A stretch of DNA of 64,000 bases from positions 124,001 to 188,000 of the forward strand of contig NZ_BJYS01000009.1 of the NCBI RefSeq assembly GCF_007991635.1, read 5' to 3'. This stretch comes from Adhaeribacter aerolatus (GTDB taxonomy: Bacteria > Bacteroidota > Bacteroidia > Cytophagales > Hymenobacteraceae). Every line of letters begins with the position of its first letter. Within the stretch, counting starts at the first letter, position 1. Position numbers and translations under genes: made by a program. Positions 44,526 to 54,055 of the stretch are shown here, piece after piece. The notes under the pieces are model-generated. The model worked only from the letters and a program-made list of their open reading frames with translations, was not told where the DNA came from and ran no database searches.

Positions 44526-46055
44526 CTACACAAATAAAAACCTTCTGAACTTTACCGGTATATAGTCTAAGAATTCATATCGCAGAAAAACCAGCCAAAT
44601 AAATATACCGAATACTACCGTCAGACAAAATCCAATTAAACTAAAAGTAAACCAGTTAATATCTACACCCTGAACAAGCATGTTGGTTAAATAATAAGCA
44701 CATACCCCTAATAAGCTTATCAAGATAAAAGGCATTAAAATGGGCTTTAGCAAATACTCTACGAGGCTAATCTTCATAAATTTCATAGCCGTGTAAGGAA
44801 TGTACCACATTGAGGTTACACAGGTCGCAATAATGGTACCCAGCAAAATACCTTCAATGCCGTATTTGCGGCCCAGTAAAATAGTTAGGGTCAGGTTTAT
44901 GGCCGCATCAAACATCGAAACAATACTGAACCCTTTTACTAAGCCGGCTCCGTTGAGGCAAATGGCGCTAACATGCTGAATAGAATGGGTAGTCATTAAA
45001 ATTAACGTTAAAGCCAGCACGCTATAACCGGCAAAATTGCTTTCACCCACCCAAAGTTTAATAAACCAGTAATCGAGGATAAGCACCAGCCAAAAAGCCG
45101 TACAGATGCAGCAAACGGTTATTAGTAATAGTTTCTGATGTACCTTCTTAAACTTATCACCGCCTTCTTTCGACACTATTTCTACCATAGCCGGATAAGC
45201 ATTATCGGTTATTTTAAAAACCAGGTTCATGCATATTTCGGGCACCTTAGCGGTTAGGTAATAAATGGTTACGGCCGAAAGGGAAACAAATGAACCTATA
45301 AAAAATCGGTCGGTAAAAAATATAATCTGAACGGCAACGGCATTTAAAAAAAGGAAAAAACCAAACGAAAACATTTCGCCCAGCAACTTCCGGTCGAAAT
45401 ACTTCCGGCTAATTTTTAAGTAGCCGTAATATCGCTGCAGCAGGTAAGCCGTGGTAATAATGCTGATTAGAACAATAATAATATTGGTATAAACAAAAGA
45501 CCACAACCCGTGGCCGAAATACAGAAAAACGACCGGCAGTACTAAGTTTAAAAGACCGATAACAAAGCCGTTGGTGTTAGATAATAATTGCCGCTGGTGC
45601 GCGTAAAAAATGCTGCTAAACACCTTTAAAGGAAACTGCAGCCCCATAAATACGCTTAAAGTGAGCGCAATACTTACGGCTACATCGCTTAGGCGGGCAT
45701 CCATGTCAAAGAAATTCGGCAAAAAAGGAGCGGCTGCTACGCCAATTATAATTACCAGTATTCCCAGGGCAGAATATGTGAAAAAACTGGTTGAAATGAT
45801 GCGGTTAACGGCTGTACGCGAAGCTTCATCTTCGCCGCGGCTGGTTGCCAGATACCGGGCAATAGCGCTGCCTAAACCAAAATCGAACATGGATAAATAA
45901 CCAACTATCTGGAAAAGAATAGTAGATAAGCCGTATTCTTCTTTATCTAAAAACCTTAAAATAAAAGGGGTGGTAACCATACCCAGCAACATGGAAACGA
46001 CCATGAACAGCTGAGAAGAAACGGAACCCCAGAAAGCAGATTTTACCCTGGACAT
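44526..46055 (-). CDS. Wzx-like polysaccharide flippase (MOP superfamily)
   Basis: 509 residues with about fourteen helices, opening with WGSVSSQLFMVVSMLLGMVTTPFILRFLDKEEYGLSTILFQ, the usual start of Wzx/RfbX-like translocases. Flips lipid-linked oligosaccharide repeat units across the inner membrane. Gene context (two GT2, nucleotide-sugar enzymes) supports this. No Wzy-like polymerase is recognised inside the window. Confidence 0.9.
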   Translation of the reverse strand: MSRVKSAFWGSVSSQLFMVVSMLLGMVTTPFILRFLDKEEYGLSTILFQIVGYLSMFDFGLGSAIARYLATSRGEDEASRTAVNRIISTSFFTYSALGILVIIIGVAAAPFLPNFFDMDARLSDVAVSIALTLSVFMGLQFPLKVFSSIFYAHQRQLLSNTNGFVIGLLNLVLPVVFLYFGHGLWSFVYTNIIIVLISIITTAYLLQRYYGYLKISRKYFDRKLLGEMFSFGFFLFLNAVAVQIIFFTDRFFIGSFVSLSAVTIYYLTAKVPEICMNLVFKITDNAYPAMVEIVSKEGGDKFKKVHQKLLLITVCCICTAFWLVLILDYWFIKLWVGESNFAGYSVLALTLILMTTHSIQHVSAICLNGAGLVKGFSIVSMFDAAINLTLTILLGRKYGIEGILLGTIIATCVTSMWYIPYTAMKFMKISLVEYLLKPILMPFILISLLGVCAYYLTNMLVQGVDINWFTFSLIGFCLTVVFGIFIWLVFLRYEFLDYIPVKFRRFLFV

Positions 46056-46332
46056 TTTTTAATTATAATAACCAAATATTAATCTCTGGTTAATGAAACC
46101 CCTTTCGGATTAATATTTATACAAATAGATGTGATACGCTTTAAAAATTTTAAAGGTATACAAATCTATAATTTTTTAGCCGATGCAAATAAAAATAACA
46201 GCGGTAAAGCGATATAAAAACCAGGTTAGCAACCCAACTTACTTATGCTTAACATAAATATAATCAGGTTGCTTACCTCCAACTACAACTCCTTATAATC
46301 TCTGTTTACGTGCAATAATTTTTTTATAAAAA

Positions 46333-47145
46333 TTAGTAAGAATTAGCTTTAGATAAAGGATTATTAAAAACAAGGTTATACCAGGGCGCTTTGCCACTCT
46401 GCCACATTTCTTCCAGCACCACCTTATCGCGCAGGGTGTCCATGGGCTGCCAGAAACCCGTATGGCGGTAGGCCGATAATTCACCATCGCGGGCCAAACC
46501 CTCCATCGGCTCCCGTTCCCAAGTGGTATTATCACCCTCAATGTAATCGATTACGCCGGGTTCCAACACAAAAAAACCACCATTAATCCAAGGCATTTCG
46601 CCACCGCTGGGCTTCTCCATAAAGGAATTAATGCGGTCGTCGCCGGTACCTAAGTTAAAAGTACCAAAGCGGCCTGGTTGCTGCACTGCCGTTAAAGTGG
46701 CCATAGTACCTTGCTGCTTATGAAATTTGATACTTTCGGTTATGTCAATATCGCTTAAACCGTCGCCGTAAGTCATGCAGAACGTTTCATCGCCAATATA
46801 GTTTTTTACTCTTTTTAAGCGTCCGCCTGTCATGGAGTTATGGCCGGTATGCACCAGGGTTACTTTCCAGTCTTCGGTATTATTTTGGTGTACCTCCATG
46901 CTGTTGTTGCGCATATCAAAGGTTACATCAGAATTATACAGGCTGTAATTAGCGAAGTACTCCTTAATAATGTGGCCTTTATACCCGCAGCAGATAATAA
47001 ATTCGTTAATGCCATGGGCGGAATATATTTTCATGATATGCCACAGAATTGGCTTCCCTCCAATTTCTACCATTGGTTTTGGCCGCACGCCACTTTCTTC
47101 ACTAATTCTGGTACCGTAACCACCGGCAAGTAATACTGCTTTCAT
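46333..47145 (-). CDS. rfbF: Glucose-1-phosphate cytidylyltransferase
   Basis: 270 residues. The nucleotidyltransferase signature [13 protein letters not shown] and [21 protein letters not shown] at the N-terminus, [16 protein letters not shown], and [11 protein letters not shown] (metal-binding Asp) identify RfbF, which makes CDP-glucose from CTP and glucose-1-phosphate. This is the first step to CDP-linked 3,6-dideoxyhexoses. The usual next enzyme, CDP-glucose 4,6-dehydratase (RfbG), is not seen nearby. First gene of the minus-strand locus (277 bp before the flippase). Confidence 0.93.
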   Translation of the reverse strand: MKAVLLAGGYGTRISEESGVRPKPMVEIGGKPILWHIMKIYSAHGINEFIICCGYKGHIIKEYFANYSLYNSDVTFDMRNNSMEVHQNNTEDWKVTLVHTGHNSMTGGRLKRVKNYIGDETFCMTYGDGLSDIDITESIKFHKQQGTMATLTAVQQPGRFGTFNLGTGDDRINSFMEKPSGGEMPWINGGFFVLEPGVIDYIEGDNTTWEREPMEGLARDGELSAYRHTGFWQPMDTLRDKVVLEEMWQSGKAPWYNLVFNNPLSKANSY

Positions 47146-47940
47146 ATATAATCTTTATTTTTTAATTATAAATTATAGAATAATTTCTCTCCCTGGATTT
47201 AAAACAATTAAACAACTGTAAAAAATAGCGAAGCCTTCTCAACAGATTTAAAACCCCGCAGCCTAGCCTAACTTCCAACTCTAAAAATAATTCTGATAAA
47301 ATACATGAACTCGTTTAAAATTGAGGCCTGATTTTAAAAGCTTAAATATACAATATATTTAATATTATATCCTAGCAAATTAATAAATCTTTCTTCTAAA
47401 CCGGAAAAAAAAAGTAATTACAAGGCCTAAAGTAATAATTAAAATATTAGAACTACTACCCCAAATAATGATACATACAATATTATAGCAAGCAGTAGCT
47501 GCTTATTTTTGTTTTGCTGCTCCGGTGGAAAGGGAAATACATTTGCTGTTTTATCTATAACACTGTTTATTTAAAATGAGCATTGGTTTAGTGCTTGCCC
47601 TTCCCGAATCGGCTGGTTTATACCTGTAACACACGCAGTTGTAGTACTACTGCCGTTTTTTATCCAGTGAGTTGCATCTGCCGGTATAGCTAAAACTTTC
47701 AGGTTTAACCCCCGCCACGGCTTTTATCTCTACGTAACAATTACCCGAGTAAAATCAAATAACACCATTATTATTACAATTCAACCTATTACTGAAACTG
47801 TCCAATTAAGTTGCCTTTTCATGGTAAACTTCCTCTCCATTCCGGATTCGCAGCTTACGTTCATCGTCTATAATTTGATTCTTGAATACCATCTTTGCAG
47901 TGCTTTTTTAATAAGATTGTCACTCTGCCACTATTTATGG
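47146..47940. other. Intergenic region upstream of rfbF
   Basis: About 795 bp, AT-rich near rfbF. It must hold the promoter of the polysaccharide genes, but no exact -33/-7 pair was picked out. A short plus-strand frame at 47821-48027 overlaps the end of the convergent gene and is not believed. Confidence 0.45.
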
Positions 47941-50676
47941 TTACTTATCGCGGAACCAATACTTGCGCATTTCTTTACCCAGAACAGAATACAAAGTATA
48001 GGTTTGAGTGCTTTCTCTAAATTCTAAAGCTACTGGTAATTTATTCGGGAGGGGCTGCCCGCCAATTAACCGGGCACGGTAGTTATACAGGTATAATTTA
48101 GCCGGTCCGGTTTCGGTTAAGGCATAAATGCGGTTAAGCGGGCCAAAATCGAAATATTGTACCAGTTTGGGCGAAGACGTAATAAAATTTTTCTGGAGCA
48201 ACAACTTCAGGGTTTGGCTGTACAGGCTGGTTTTATCCGGCTCCCGCCGTACTACAATATAGGATTTGCCCTGAGACTCGACCACCAACTGGTATTCAGC
48301 AGATTGGGCGCCTGCCGGTAATTTCCGGCGCTGCAACACCTGACCCGCCAGGTTAAAGGTAATCAGCGAGCCTTCGGTGGTAACGGTTGTAACCTGGCTA
48401 GCCCGGAAAGTATTACCGGTTTTAGCAAATATTTCCGGCGAGAAAGTTCCTTCGAAGGATAATGGGAAACCCGGATAGGGCTGACCCTGTAGGTTAAAAG
48501 CATAGATATAACCATTCTGCAGCAAAGTAAGAACTACTTCCCGCCCGTTTATATTATAATACTGCGGGGCCACCGCCAACGGGCTTCCCAGTTGTTTTGG
48601 CTCCCAGCCGGGCTGTAAATTACCCACCATATCAAACATAAATATCTGCCCATATTGGTCGTGCACCATAAACAAAGGCGCACTCGCCGGCCCTGGCACC
48701 AGCGTTAGGCGCTGCACCTGCACCGAATCGGGCAGGTTAAACGGAAAGTTCTGAATATCGCGGCCGTTCTGGTCTAGGCAATGAATTATATTGCGGCTGG
48801 CGAACAAATATTTAATCCGCTTATCGGTCCCAAACGTAACCGGGTACACCGGATCCAGCACCTTATCTGCCAGCGAATCGGACCAGGCAACCTGCCCGTT
48901 ATCGCGTAAAGCATGTAGCACCAGCGCCGAATCCTGCACAAGCACCCGGGATGCACCACCCAAATTTCTATCGATCAGGAACGGCGCCGAGATTAATTCG
49001 CTGTTAAAGCCGGATTTATACTGGGCCTTGAAGGTTTGGACTTGCTTTGCAACCGTATCGGTGGCTACCGGGTGCGTTACGACCAAACTGGTATAATATT
49101 GGTCTTCCTGGCGGCTGAACTGCAAAGATAGCTGACTGAAATATTTAATGAGGGTTTCGTGGCGAAGCAGGCTGCTCTGCTGTTCTTCGCGAATGTGGTG
49201 GCGCAACATTCGCCACACCAAATCGGCATCTACGTACAGGCTGAAGTTGGTTTCCTGCTGGGTGTTTTCCAGGAAGACTTTCATCCGGTCGCTATTTGGC
49301 CAAACCCTGTTCTGCTGTATATCGGCTAAAACTTGCCGCAACGCCGCAACACTTTTCCCGAAGAGTAAAAAGTTATCTACCTGAACCGCATAACATTCCG
49401 AAAAACCCCTGGCTACCGACCCAAACAACAACATGGGTAATTGCGGCACCGGAATTTGCTTAATGGTATAGTTACCGAGCGTTTCCCAATCTGCTCCGGG
49501 CGCAGCACCCGCTATGCCTTCTTTTATTATGGCATTTAAAATACCGGTTGTCTTTACCGGATCTCCGGTTTGCACATAAATTATTTTCTCAACAGGCGCT
49601 TTGTTATCTTCGGGCGCCAGGTAACCAACTGCTAACTCCTGCCGGAAAGTACGGTTCAGGCTATCGGCCAGTATTATCTGGCGGGCCGGCCAGGTATTAT
49701 TTTTATCTTCTGGTAAAATATGTTTAAACCCGGTTAGGGTATTCAGGCCAAAGGTTAAGAGTAAAGCAGTACGGTTGGGCAAGAGGTTACGTACTAAAAA
49801 AGGTTGGGGTGGCTGATTTTTTATGCGGTTATAAAAAGATTCGGCCAGCGGCTCGGGGTTCGAAAAGCCATTCAGGAATATTTTGCCGCGCTGGTGTTTA
49901 AAACCCAGCATACTGCTCCGGCAAAGGCTGGCCAGGTAAGTTATATCGGGTTCAAGGGCATCTTCCAGAAAAATATTTAAAAAAGGCGGTAAATGCCGGT
50001 AATTCACAAAAACATGCGCGAAAACTTCGGGCTGGGTAAGGTAATTAATGCTTTCGTATTCCTCGGCCGGCGAGGTTAGTTGCCCCCGGTTCACTTTCCT
50101 GATTATTTCTTTAATCAGTTCGGGATTGGCGCTTACCACCAGGTTGTTGTGGTAGGTAAAATAAGAAAAAACATCGCCGTTGCTTACATTCTTAATTTGG
50201 GTAATTAGTACCTGCTGGTAATCCTGGGTGGTTTCTTCAAAGTTGAGGCTTTTACCCATGTTATCTACCAGGGTGCGGATAAACCGGTGCTCGCCCACCG
50301 TATTTACCGGAATATAAAACACAAAATCGAAATCGGTTTTACTAACCACGTGTACCGACGTGAGAATGGTTTTGCGCTTCAGAAACCGGCTGGCTCCGTC
50401 TTTGTGGCCACCGGAGAGGCTATCGAGCTGGGCAATATTTTCGCCGATGGCTTCTATGGCCCGTACCGAAGCAATATTATTCCACAGCTCCGATTTCTGT
50501 ACACGCTGCAGCAGACTGTCGTGTCCCGCGGACTCAATTACAAACACGGCATCTTCGGGCACCAAGGTCCAGAGGTTTACTTTTTCTCTCGATTCGGTCC
50601 ATTTGGTAAAGCCGTACATACCGGCAATTACCAGCAGCAGCAACCCAAAAGAATAAAAAAGTAGTTTTTTTGGCAT
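47941..50676 (-). CDS. DUF3352-like exported protein with propeller-like C-terminus
   Basis: 911 residues. One N-terminal helix (3-22) anchors it, followed by a region starting LVPEDAVFVIESAG (about 35-560) that resembles DUF3352 proteins, and from about 600 a series of strand repeats (VAWSDSLADKVLDPVYPV, IIHCLDQNGRDIQNFPFNL, IYAFNLQGQPYPGFPLSF) that look like a beta propeller of PQQ/WD type with a repeated D-G-x-x-x-x-x-FP unit. Function unknown; periplasmic location expected. Single gene. Confidence 0.75.
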   Translation of the reverse strand: MPKKLLFYSFGLLLLVIAGMYGFTKWTESREKVNLWTLVPEDAVFVIESAGHDSLLQRVQKSELWNNIASVRAIEAIGENIAQLDSLSGGHKDGASRFLKRKTILTSVHVVSKTDFDFVFYIPVNTVGEHRFIRTLVDNMGKSLNFEETTQDYQQVLITQIKNVSNGDVFSYFTYHNNLVVSANPELIKEIIRKVNRGQLTSPAEEYESINYLTQPEVFAHVFVNYRHLPPFLNIFLEDALEPDITYLASLCRSSMLGFKHQRGKIFLNGFSNPEPLAESFYNRIKNQPPQPFLVRNLLPNRTALLLTFGLNTLTGFKHILPEDKNNTWPARQIILADSLNRTFRQELAVGYLAPEDNKAPVEKIIYVQTGDPVKTTGILNAIIKEGIAGAAPGADWETLGNYTIKQIPVPQLPMLLFGSVARGFSECYAVQVDNFLLFGKSVAALRQVLADIQQNRVWPNSDRMKVFLENTQQETNFSLYVDADLVWRMLRHHIREEQQSSLLRHETLIKYFSQLSLQFSRQEDQYYTSLVVTHPVATDTVAKQVQTFKAQYKSGFNSELISAPFLIDRNLGGASRVLVQDSALVLHALRDNGQVAWSDSLADKVLDPVYPVTFGTDKRIKYLFASRNIIHCLDQNGRDIQNFPFNLPDSVQVQRLTLVPGPASAPLFMVHDQYGQIFMFDMVGNLQPGWEPKQLGSPLAVAPQYYNINGREVVLTLLQNGYIYAFNLQGQPYPGFPLSFEGTFSPEIFAKTGNTFRASQVTTVTTEGSLITFNLAGQVLQRRKLPAGAQSAEYQLVVESQGKSYIVVRREPDKTSLYSQTLKLLLQKNFITSSPKLVQYFDFGPLNRIYALTETGPAKLYLYNYRARLIGGQPLPNKLPVALEFRESTQTYTLYSVLGKEMRKYWFRDK

Positions 50677-50926
50677 CCAACAGATTATGTAGCCCGCAAA
50701 AATAATTAAAATAACTAACTGTATTTATTTTAAAAAGTTGGGCTAACCGATTGACTTACGCCACCCGGTGGCGTGTTGGCTGTAGGGATTGTATTACAAC
50801 AACGCTATAAGCAAAATGCCAAATTATTTACATACTATACTTTTGTTTATCTTCGGCTCTATTTTCTGAGAAGAGTAACCTAATCCGGAGCAGGCAAAAA
50901 GAATAAAAGAATTATTTAAAAATTAT

Positions 50927-51379
50927 ATGAAACTGGTCATTCAACGCGTAAGTCAGGCATCGGTAACCATCGAAGGGAAAATAACCGGCGCCATTGAGCA
51001 GGGTTTGCTGCTGCTGGCGGGCTTTGCGTCCGACGATACCGAAGAGGATTTGCAATGGCTTTCGCGGAAAACGGTGCAATTACGCATATTTAACGACGAA
51101 GCCGGCAAAATGAATAAAAGCCTGCAGGAAGTAAACGGGAATATTTTGCTCATCAGCCAGTTTACGCTCCACGCCAGTACCAAAAAAGGTAACCGCCCTT
51201 CTTATATCTATGCGGCCCCACCCGAAATTGCCATTCCGCTTTACGAACGGTTTATTTCAATATTATCAGCGGATTTAGGCAAACCCATTCAAACCGGTAT
51301 TTTTGGTGCTGATATGAAAGTAAGCCTCCTGAACGACGGACCCGTTACCATTATCATCGATTCTAAAAACCGGGAGTAG
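50927..51379 (+). CDS. dtd: D-aminoacyl-tRNA deacylase
   Basis: 150 residues, standard DTD length. [15 protein letters not shown] at the start, the SQFTLHAST motif (with the catalytic Thr region) and the NDGPVTI motif close to the C-terminus define the family. It clears D-amino acids from tRNA and prevents mischarging. A TACTTTTG -7-like element lies at 50838-50845. Divergent from the 911-residue protein gene, 250 bp apart. Confidence 0.95.
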   Translation: MKLVIQRVSQASVTIEGKITGAIEQGLLLLAGFASDDTEEDLQWLSRKTVQLRIFNDEAGKMNKSLQEVNGNILLISQFTLHASTKKGNRPSYIYAAPPEIAIPLYERFISILSADLGKPIQTGIFGADMKVSLLNDGPVTIIIDSKNRE

Positions 51380-51854
51380 TTGGTTGTTGAGTGTAGATGG
51401 TTGCTCGGTGGTTAGCGGCTAATTGATAGTGGTTAGATTTTAGAAGAAGTAATTTAATGACGGCAAATTTTCGGAGTTCTTCAAATTCAGCAACCAATTT
51501 TATACCGTTCCTTGATTTAACCGGCTTTATATCTTGATATATTATGAAATCTTTTTTGCTCCTGAATCCGGAACCAGCAAACCTCTGAGCAGTAATCTTA
51601 CAGCCTCGAATTTTAAATATTCAGCGGTCAGAAAAAAGGAGACGCAAGTGAGAACGTCCGTGCCAGTAGCACTACTATGTAAAATCCCCGGTAGCGATAT
51701 AAGTGGATAATAAAGGAGTTAGGTTAAATACAACCAAGTATTTACTACGACATATGCTTGGTTCGCCATTATAAAATATATTTGCTACTATTATTAAAAT
51801 TATTCAATATTTAGGCTACTTTTATTTCTCAATAAAACCTATAAAATTAAATAG
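51380..51854. other. Intergenic region, nothing recognised
   Basis: 475 bp between dtd and the barrel gene. No clear terminator or promoter. Confidence 0.4.
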
Positions 51855-52712
51855 TTGTCTAGTTTAAGTACTTCCGGCCGCACAATCTTTATTATTTTTC
51901 TTTCATTATTTTTTGTACAAGCTGTTTCTGCTCAGAATAAATTATATTTAGGTATAAAAGCGGGTGGTAATTTTTCGAAGATTACCCGGGGTGAGCACTC
52001 TTTTAATAGTACGGATCGTCAAACCAGTAATGCCGCACGCTTTGGTTCTAATTTAAATCCTGAATTTGGTTTAGTTGCAAACTACGCCTTCAGCGATAGT
52101 CTCTCTTTTCAACCGGAAATTCTGCTGGTAAAAAAAGGCTACCAAGCATTCGGCATTTATAACCAGGAGAATGGTAAAGCCGACAAGAATAGTTACGAAG
52201 AATGGGTTAATACGCACATAGAAGTGCCTTTACTGGCAAAAATTGCATTGGGCAACAAAAATACTAAGTTCTTTTTTGCCGTTGGCCCTTCTTTTTCATT
52301 CTGGAACAGCTCTTATTATAACCGCGACTCTACCGGTTCCAAGACTGTGAAAGAAAAATTGAATGTAGAGCACCGGTTCCGGCAAACAGTCCCCCGCGTT
52401 TTAGATACCGTTACAGTAAACGGCAAAAAGCAGGTTAGAACTATTTCTTACGATAGCATTACGGTAAAAGCCCGGCAGGAAATAAGCGCTGTTTTTGCGA
52501 CTGGTTTTCATTATAAGCTAAAAAATAAGAGTATGCTTGTTTTTGATTTTCGCTATTATTATGGCTTAACAAATCTGTACAGTTATTTAGAAGATAAACG
52601 CCCATTAAATTTCGAAAATGGGGTTCCGCCAACGAAACAGCCGGCCAAAACCGAAGAATTTAATCGCCGGTTCTCTTTTTCGGTTAGTTATTTATTTTCT
52701 TTCAAGAACTAA
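51855..52712 (+). CDS. PorT-like outer membrane beta-barrel protein
   Basis: 285 residues: signal peptide ending VSAQ, then strands typical of the outer-membrane beta-barrel (OMP_b-brl_2/PorT) family: LYLGIKAGGNFSKI at the start, FQPEILLVKKGYQAFG and a C-terminal strand RRFSFSVSYLFSF. The start is a TTG at 51855, since an in-frame TAG precedes it and no ATG occurs ahead of the signal peptide. Role unknown; may be a small porin-like or secretion-linked protein. Confidence 0.85.
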   Translation: MSSLSTSGRTIFIIFLSLFFVQAVSAQNKLYLGIKAGGNFSKITRGEHSFNSTDRQTSNAARFGSNLNPEFGLVANYAFSDSLSFQPEILLVKKGYQAFGIYNQENGKADKNSYEEWVNTHIEVPLLAKIALGNKNTKFFFAVGPSFSFWNSSYYNRDSTGSKTVKEKLNVEHRFRQTVPRVLDTVTVNGKKQVRTISYDSITVKARQEISAVFATGFHYKLKNKSMLVFDFRYYYGLTNLYSYLEDKRPLNFENGVPPTKQPAKTEEFNRRFSFSVSYLFSFKN

Positions 52713-52769
52713 ATACTTTCTTTTGCCGCAAAATATTTAGTTATGCCTTATCGATAACTACTCTCTCTA

Positions 52770-52834
52770 TGGCGCGGATGTACTTCCGTGCTTTCTCTGA
52801 ATAGCAAACCGAACACGGAAGTAAATCCGCGCCA
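52770..52834. repeat. Long inverted repeat (REP-like hairpin)
   Basis: Arms of 21 bp (52770-52790 and 52814-52834) pair with one mismatch around a 23-nt loop. Arms are GC-rich at the base (TGGCGCGGAT) and read ACTTCCGTG towards the loop. No T-run follows, so a simple terminator is unlikely; a palindromic intergenic repeat is the better guess. Confidence 0.7.
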
Positions 52835-52896
52835 GAAAAGGCCGGCAAATTTGATGTAACGAAACCCCAACTATCAACTAATTACGAAAGACTACC

Positions 52897-53223
52897 ATGA
52901 CCATACAGGAAGCGCAGCAAACCGTAGACAACTGGATAAAAGAAAATGGCGTGCGGTATTTTAACGAACTCACCAATATGGCTATCCTGACGGAGGAAGT
53001 AGGCGAAGTAGCGCGGATTATAGCGCGGCAATACGGTGAGCAATCGTTTAAGAAAAGCGACGAAGGCAAGCAGTTGGGCGATGAACTGGCCGACGTATTA
53101 TTTGTAGTAATATGCCTGGCTAACCAAACCGGGGTAGATTTAACCCAGGCGCTGGCAGCCAACCTGCAAAAGAAAACTACCCGCGACCGCGACCGGCACC
53201 ATCAGAACGATAAACTGAAATAA
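52897..53223 (+). CDS. MazG-like nucleotide pyrophosphohydrolase
   Basis: 108 residues with the all-alpha NTP-PPase core: EEVGEVARIIARQYGEQ (EExxE) at about 29-45 and DELADVLFVVICLANQTG (ExxD) at about 67-84. Removes PPi from (d)NTPs, often as a house-cleaning enzyme against aberrant nucleotides. Convergent with comB; only 5 bp separate the stops. Confidence 0.9.
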   Translation: MTIQEAQQTVDNWIKENGVRYFNELTNMAILTEEVGEVARIIARQYGEQSFKKSDEGKQLGDELADVLFVVICLANQTGVDLTQALAANLQKKTTRDRDRHHQNDKLK

Positions 53224-53228
53224 TTAAA

Positions 53229-53951
53229 TTATTCTACCGGCAGGCTTACGAGCGGCACCAGGCTGTCGCCGGCCAGTACCGGTACTACTTCGTACACATC
53301 TTCGCGCAGGCAAAAAGCTACATCTTCGGTAATATCAAAATTTTTGAGGCGCTGCACGTGCGAGGAGTTAGCCAAAAAGCCGTTCATATCAGACTGAGCC
53401 AGCCGGTACAGGTGTTGAGCCGCCAAAGTAGCATCGTTGGCCGCTGTAAAAGAATCTTTTAAGCGTTCGGCCAGGGCACCGGCAAATAGCGTATCTTCCA
53501 GGTTAAAATTACCTTTCCAGCCGGCACAAACCACCAGCACATCTTTGCCTTCGGCTTCTAAAAACTCGGCCACTTTGCCCACGTTCAGGAAAGCGCCGGC
53601 CAGCACCTTATCGGCGGCAGCCGAAAGCCGGATGGCGTGCGTACCGTTGGTGGTAGTCATAATTAAGGTTTTGCCTTTAATGCTTTCTTCCATGTAGCTG
53701 AACGGCGAATTGCCCAAGTCAAAACCTTCAGCTTTGCGGCCGTCGCGTTCGGCGGCCGTTAAGTAGCCCGCTTGTTTCTGCGTCAGGCAATCGTTTAAGG
53801 TACTAACCGGAATGATTTTTTCGATGCCGTGCGCAAAAGCCGTTACCATAGAGGAGGTAGCCCGTAACACATCAACCACTACGGCCACTTTGCCGCTTAA
53901 ATTATACAGGTGCAGCAACTCCGGGCTAAAACAAACATCAATTAATGGCAT
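53229..53951 (-). CDS. comB: 2-phosphosulfolactate phosphatase
   Basis: 240 residues. VVVDVLRATSSMVTAFAHGI near the N-terminus, ERDGRKAEGFDLGNSPF, LIMTTTNGTHAI and VVCAGWKGNFNLEDTLFAGAL are the conserved ComB blocks. It dephosphorylates 2-phosphosulfolactate to sulfolactate in coenzyme M biosynthesis; in Bacteroidota without CoM the role may lie in sulfonate or sulfonolipid metabolism (inference). ATG at 53951 is preferred over an in-frame TTG at 53966. Confidence 0.9.
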   Translation of the reverse strand: MPLIDVCFSPELLHLYNLSGKVAVVVDVLRATSSMVTAFAHGIEKIIPVSTLNDCLTQKQAGYLTAAERDGRKAEGFDLGNSPFSYMEESIKGKTLIMTTTNGTHAIRLSAAADKVLAGAFLNVGKVAEFLEAEGKDVLVVCAGWKGNFNLEDTLFAGALAERLKDSFTAANDATLAAQHLYRLAQSDMNGFLANSSHVQRLKNFDITEDVAFCLREDVYEVVPVLAGDSLVPLVSLPVE

Positions 53952-54013
53952 ATTCTTAACGGGCAATATTGGGCGAAAAAATCCGCCAACTAATTATTTA
54001 AAATTTATTTAAA

Positions 54014-54050
54014 AGAAAAAGCAGCCCAGGCCTTTATTCCCGGGCTGCTG
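54014..54050 (-). terminator. Terminator of gcvT
   Basis: AGCAGCCC (54020-54027) pairs with GGGCTGCT (54042-54049), GG with CC inside; read on the minus strand it is followed by TTTTTCTTTT. Confidence 0.75.
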
Positions 54051-54055
54051 CTGTT

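Noticed and set aside
47821-48027. 68-codon plus-strand frame
   Set aside because: It overlaps the end of the 911-residue gene antisense and has no recognisable features.
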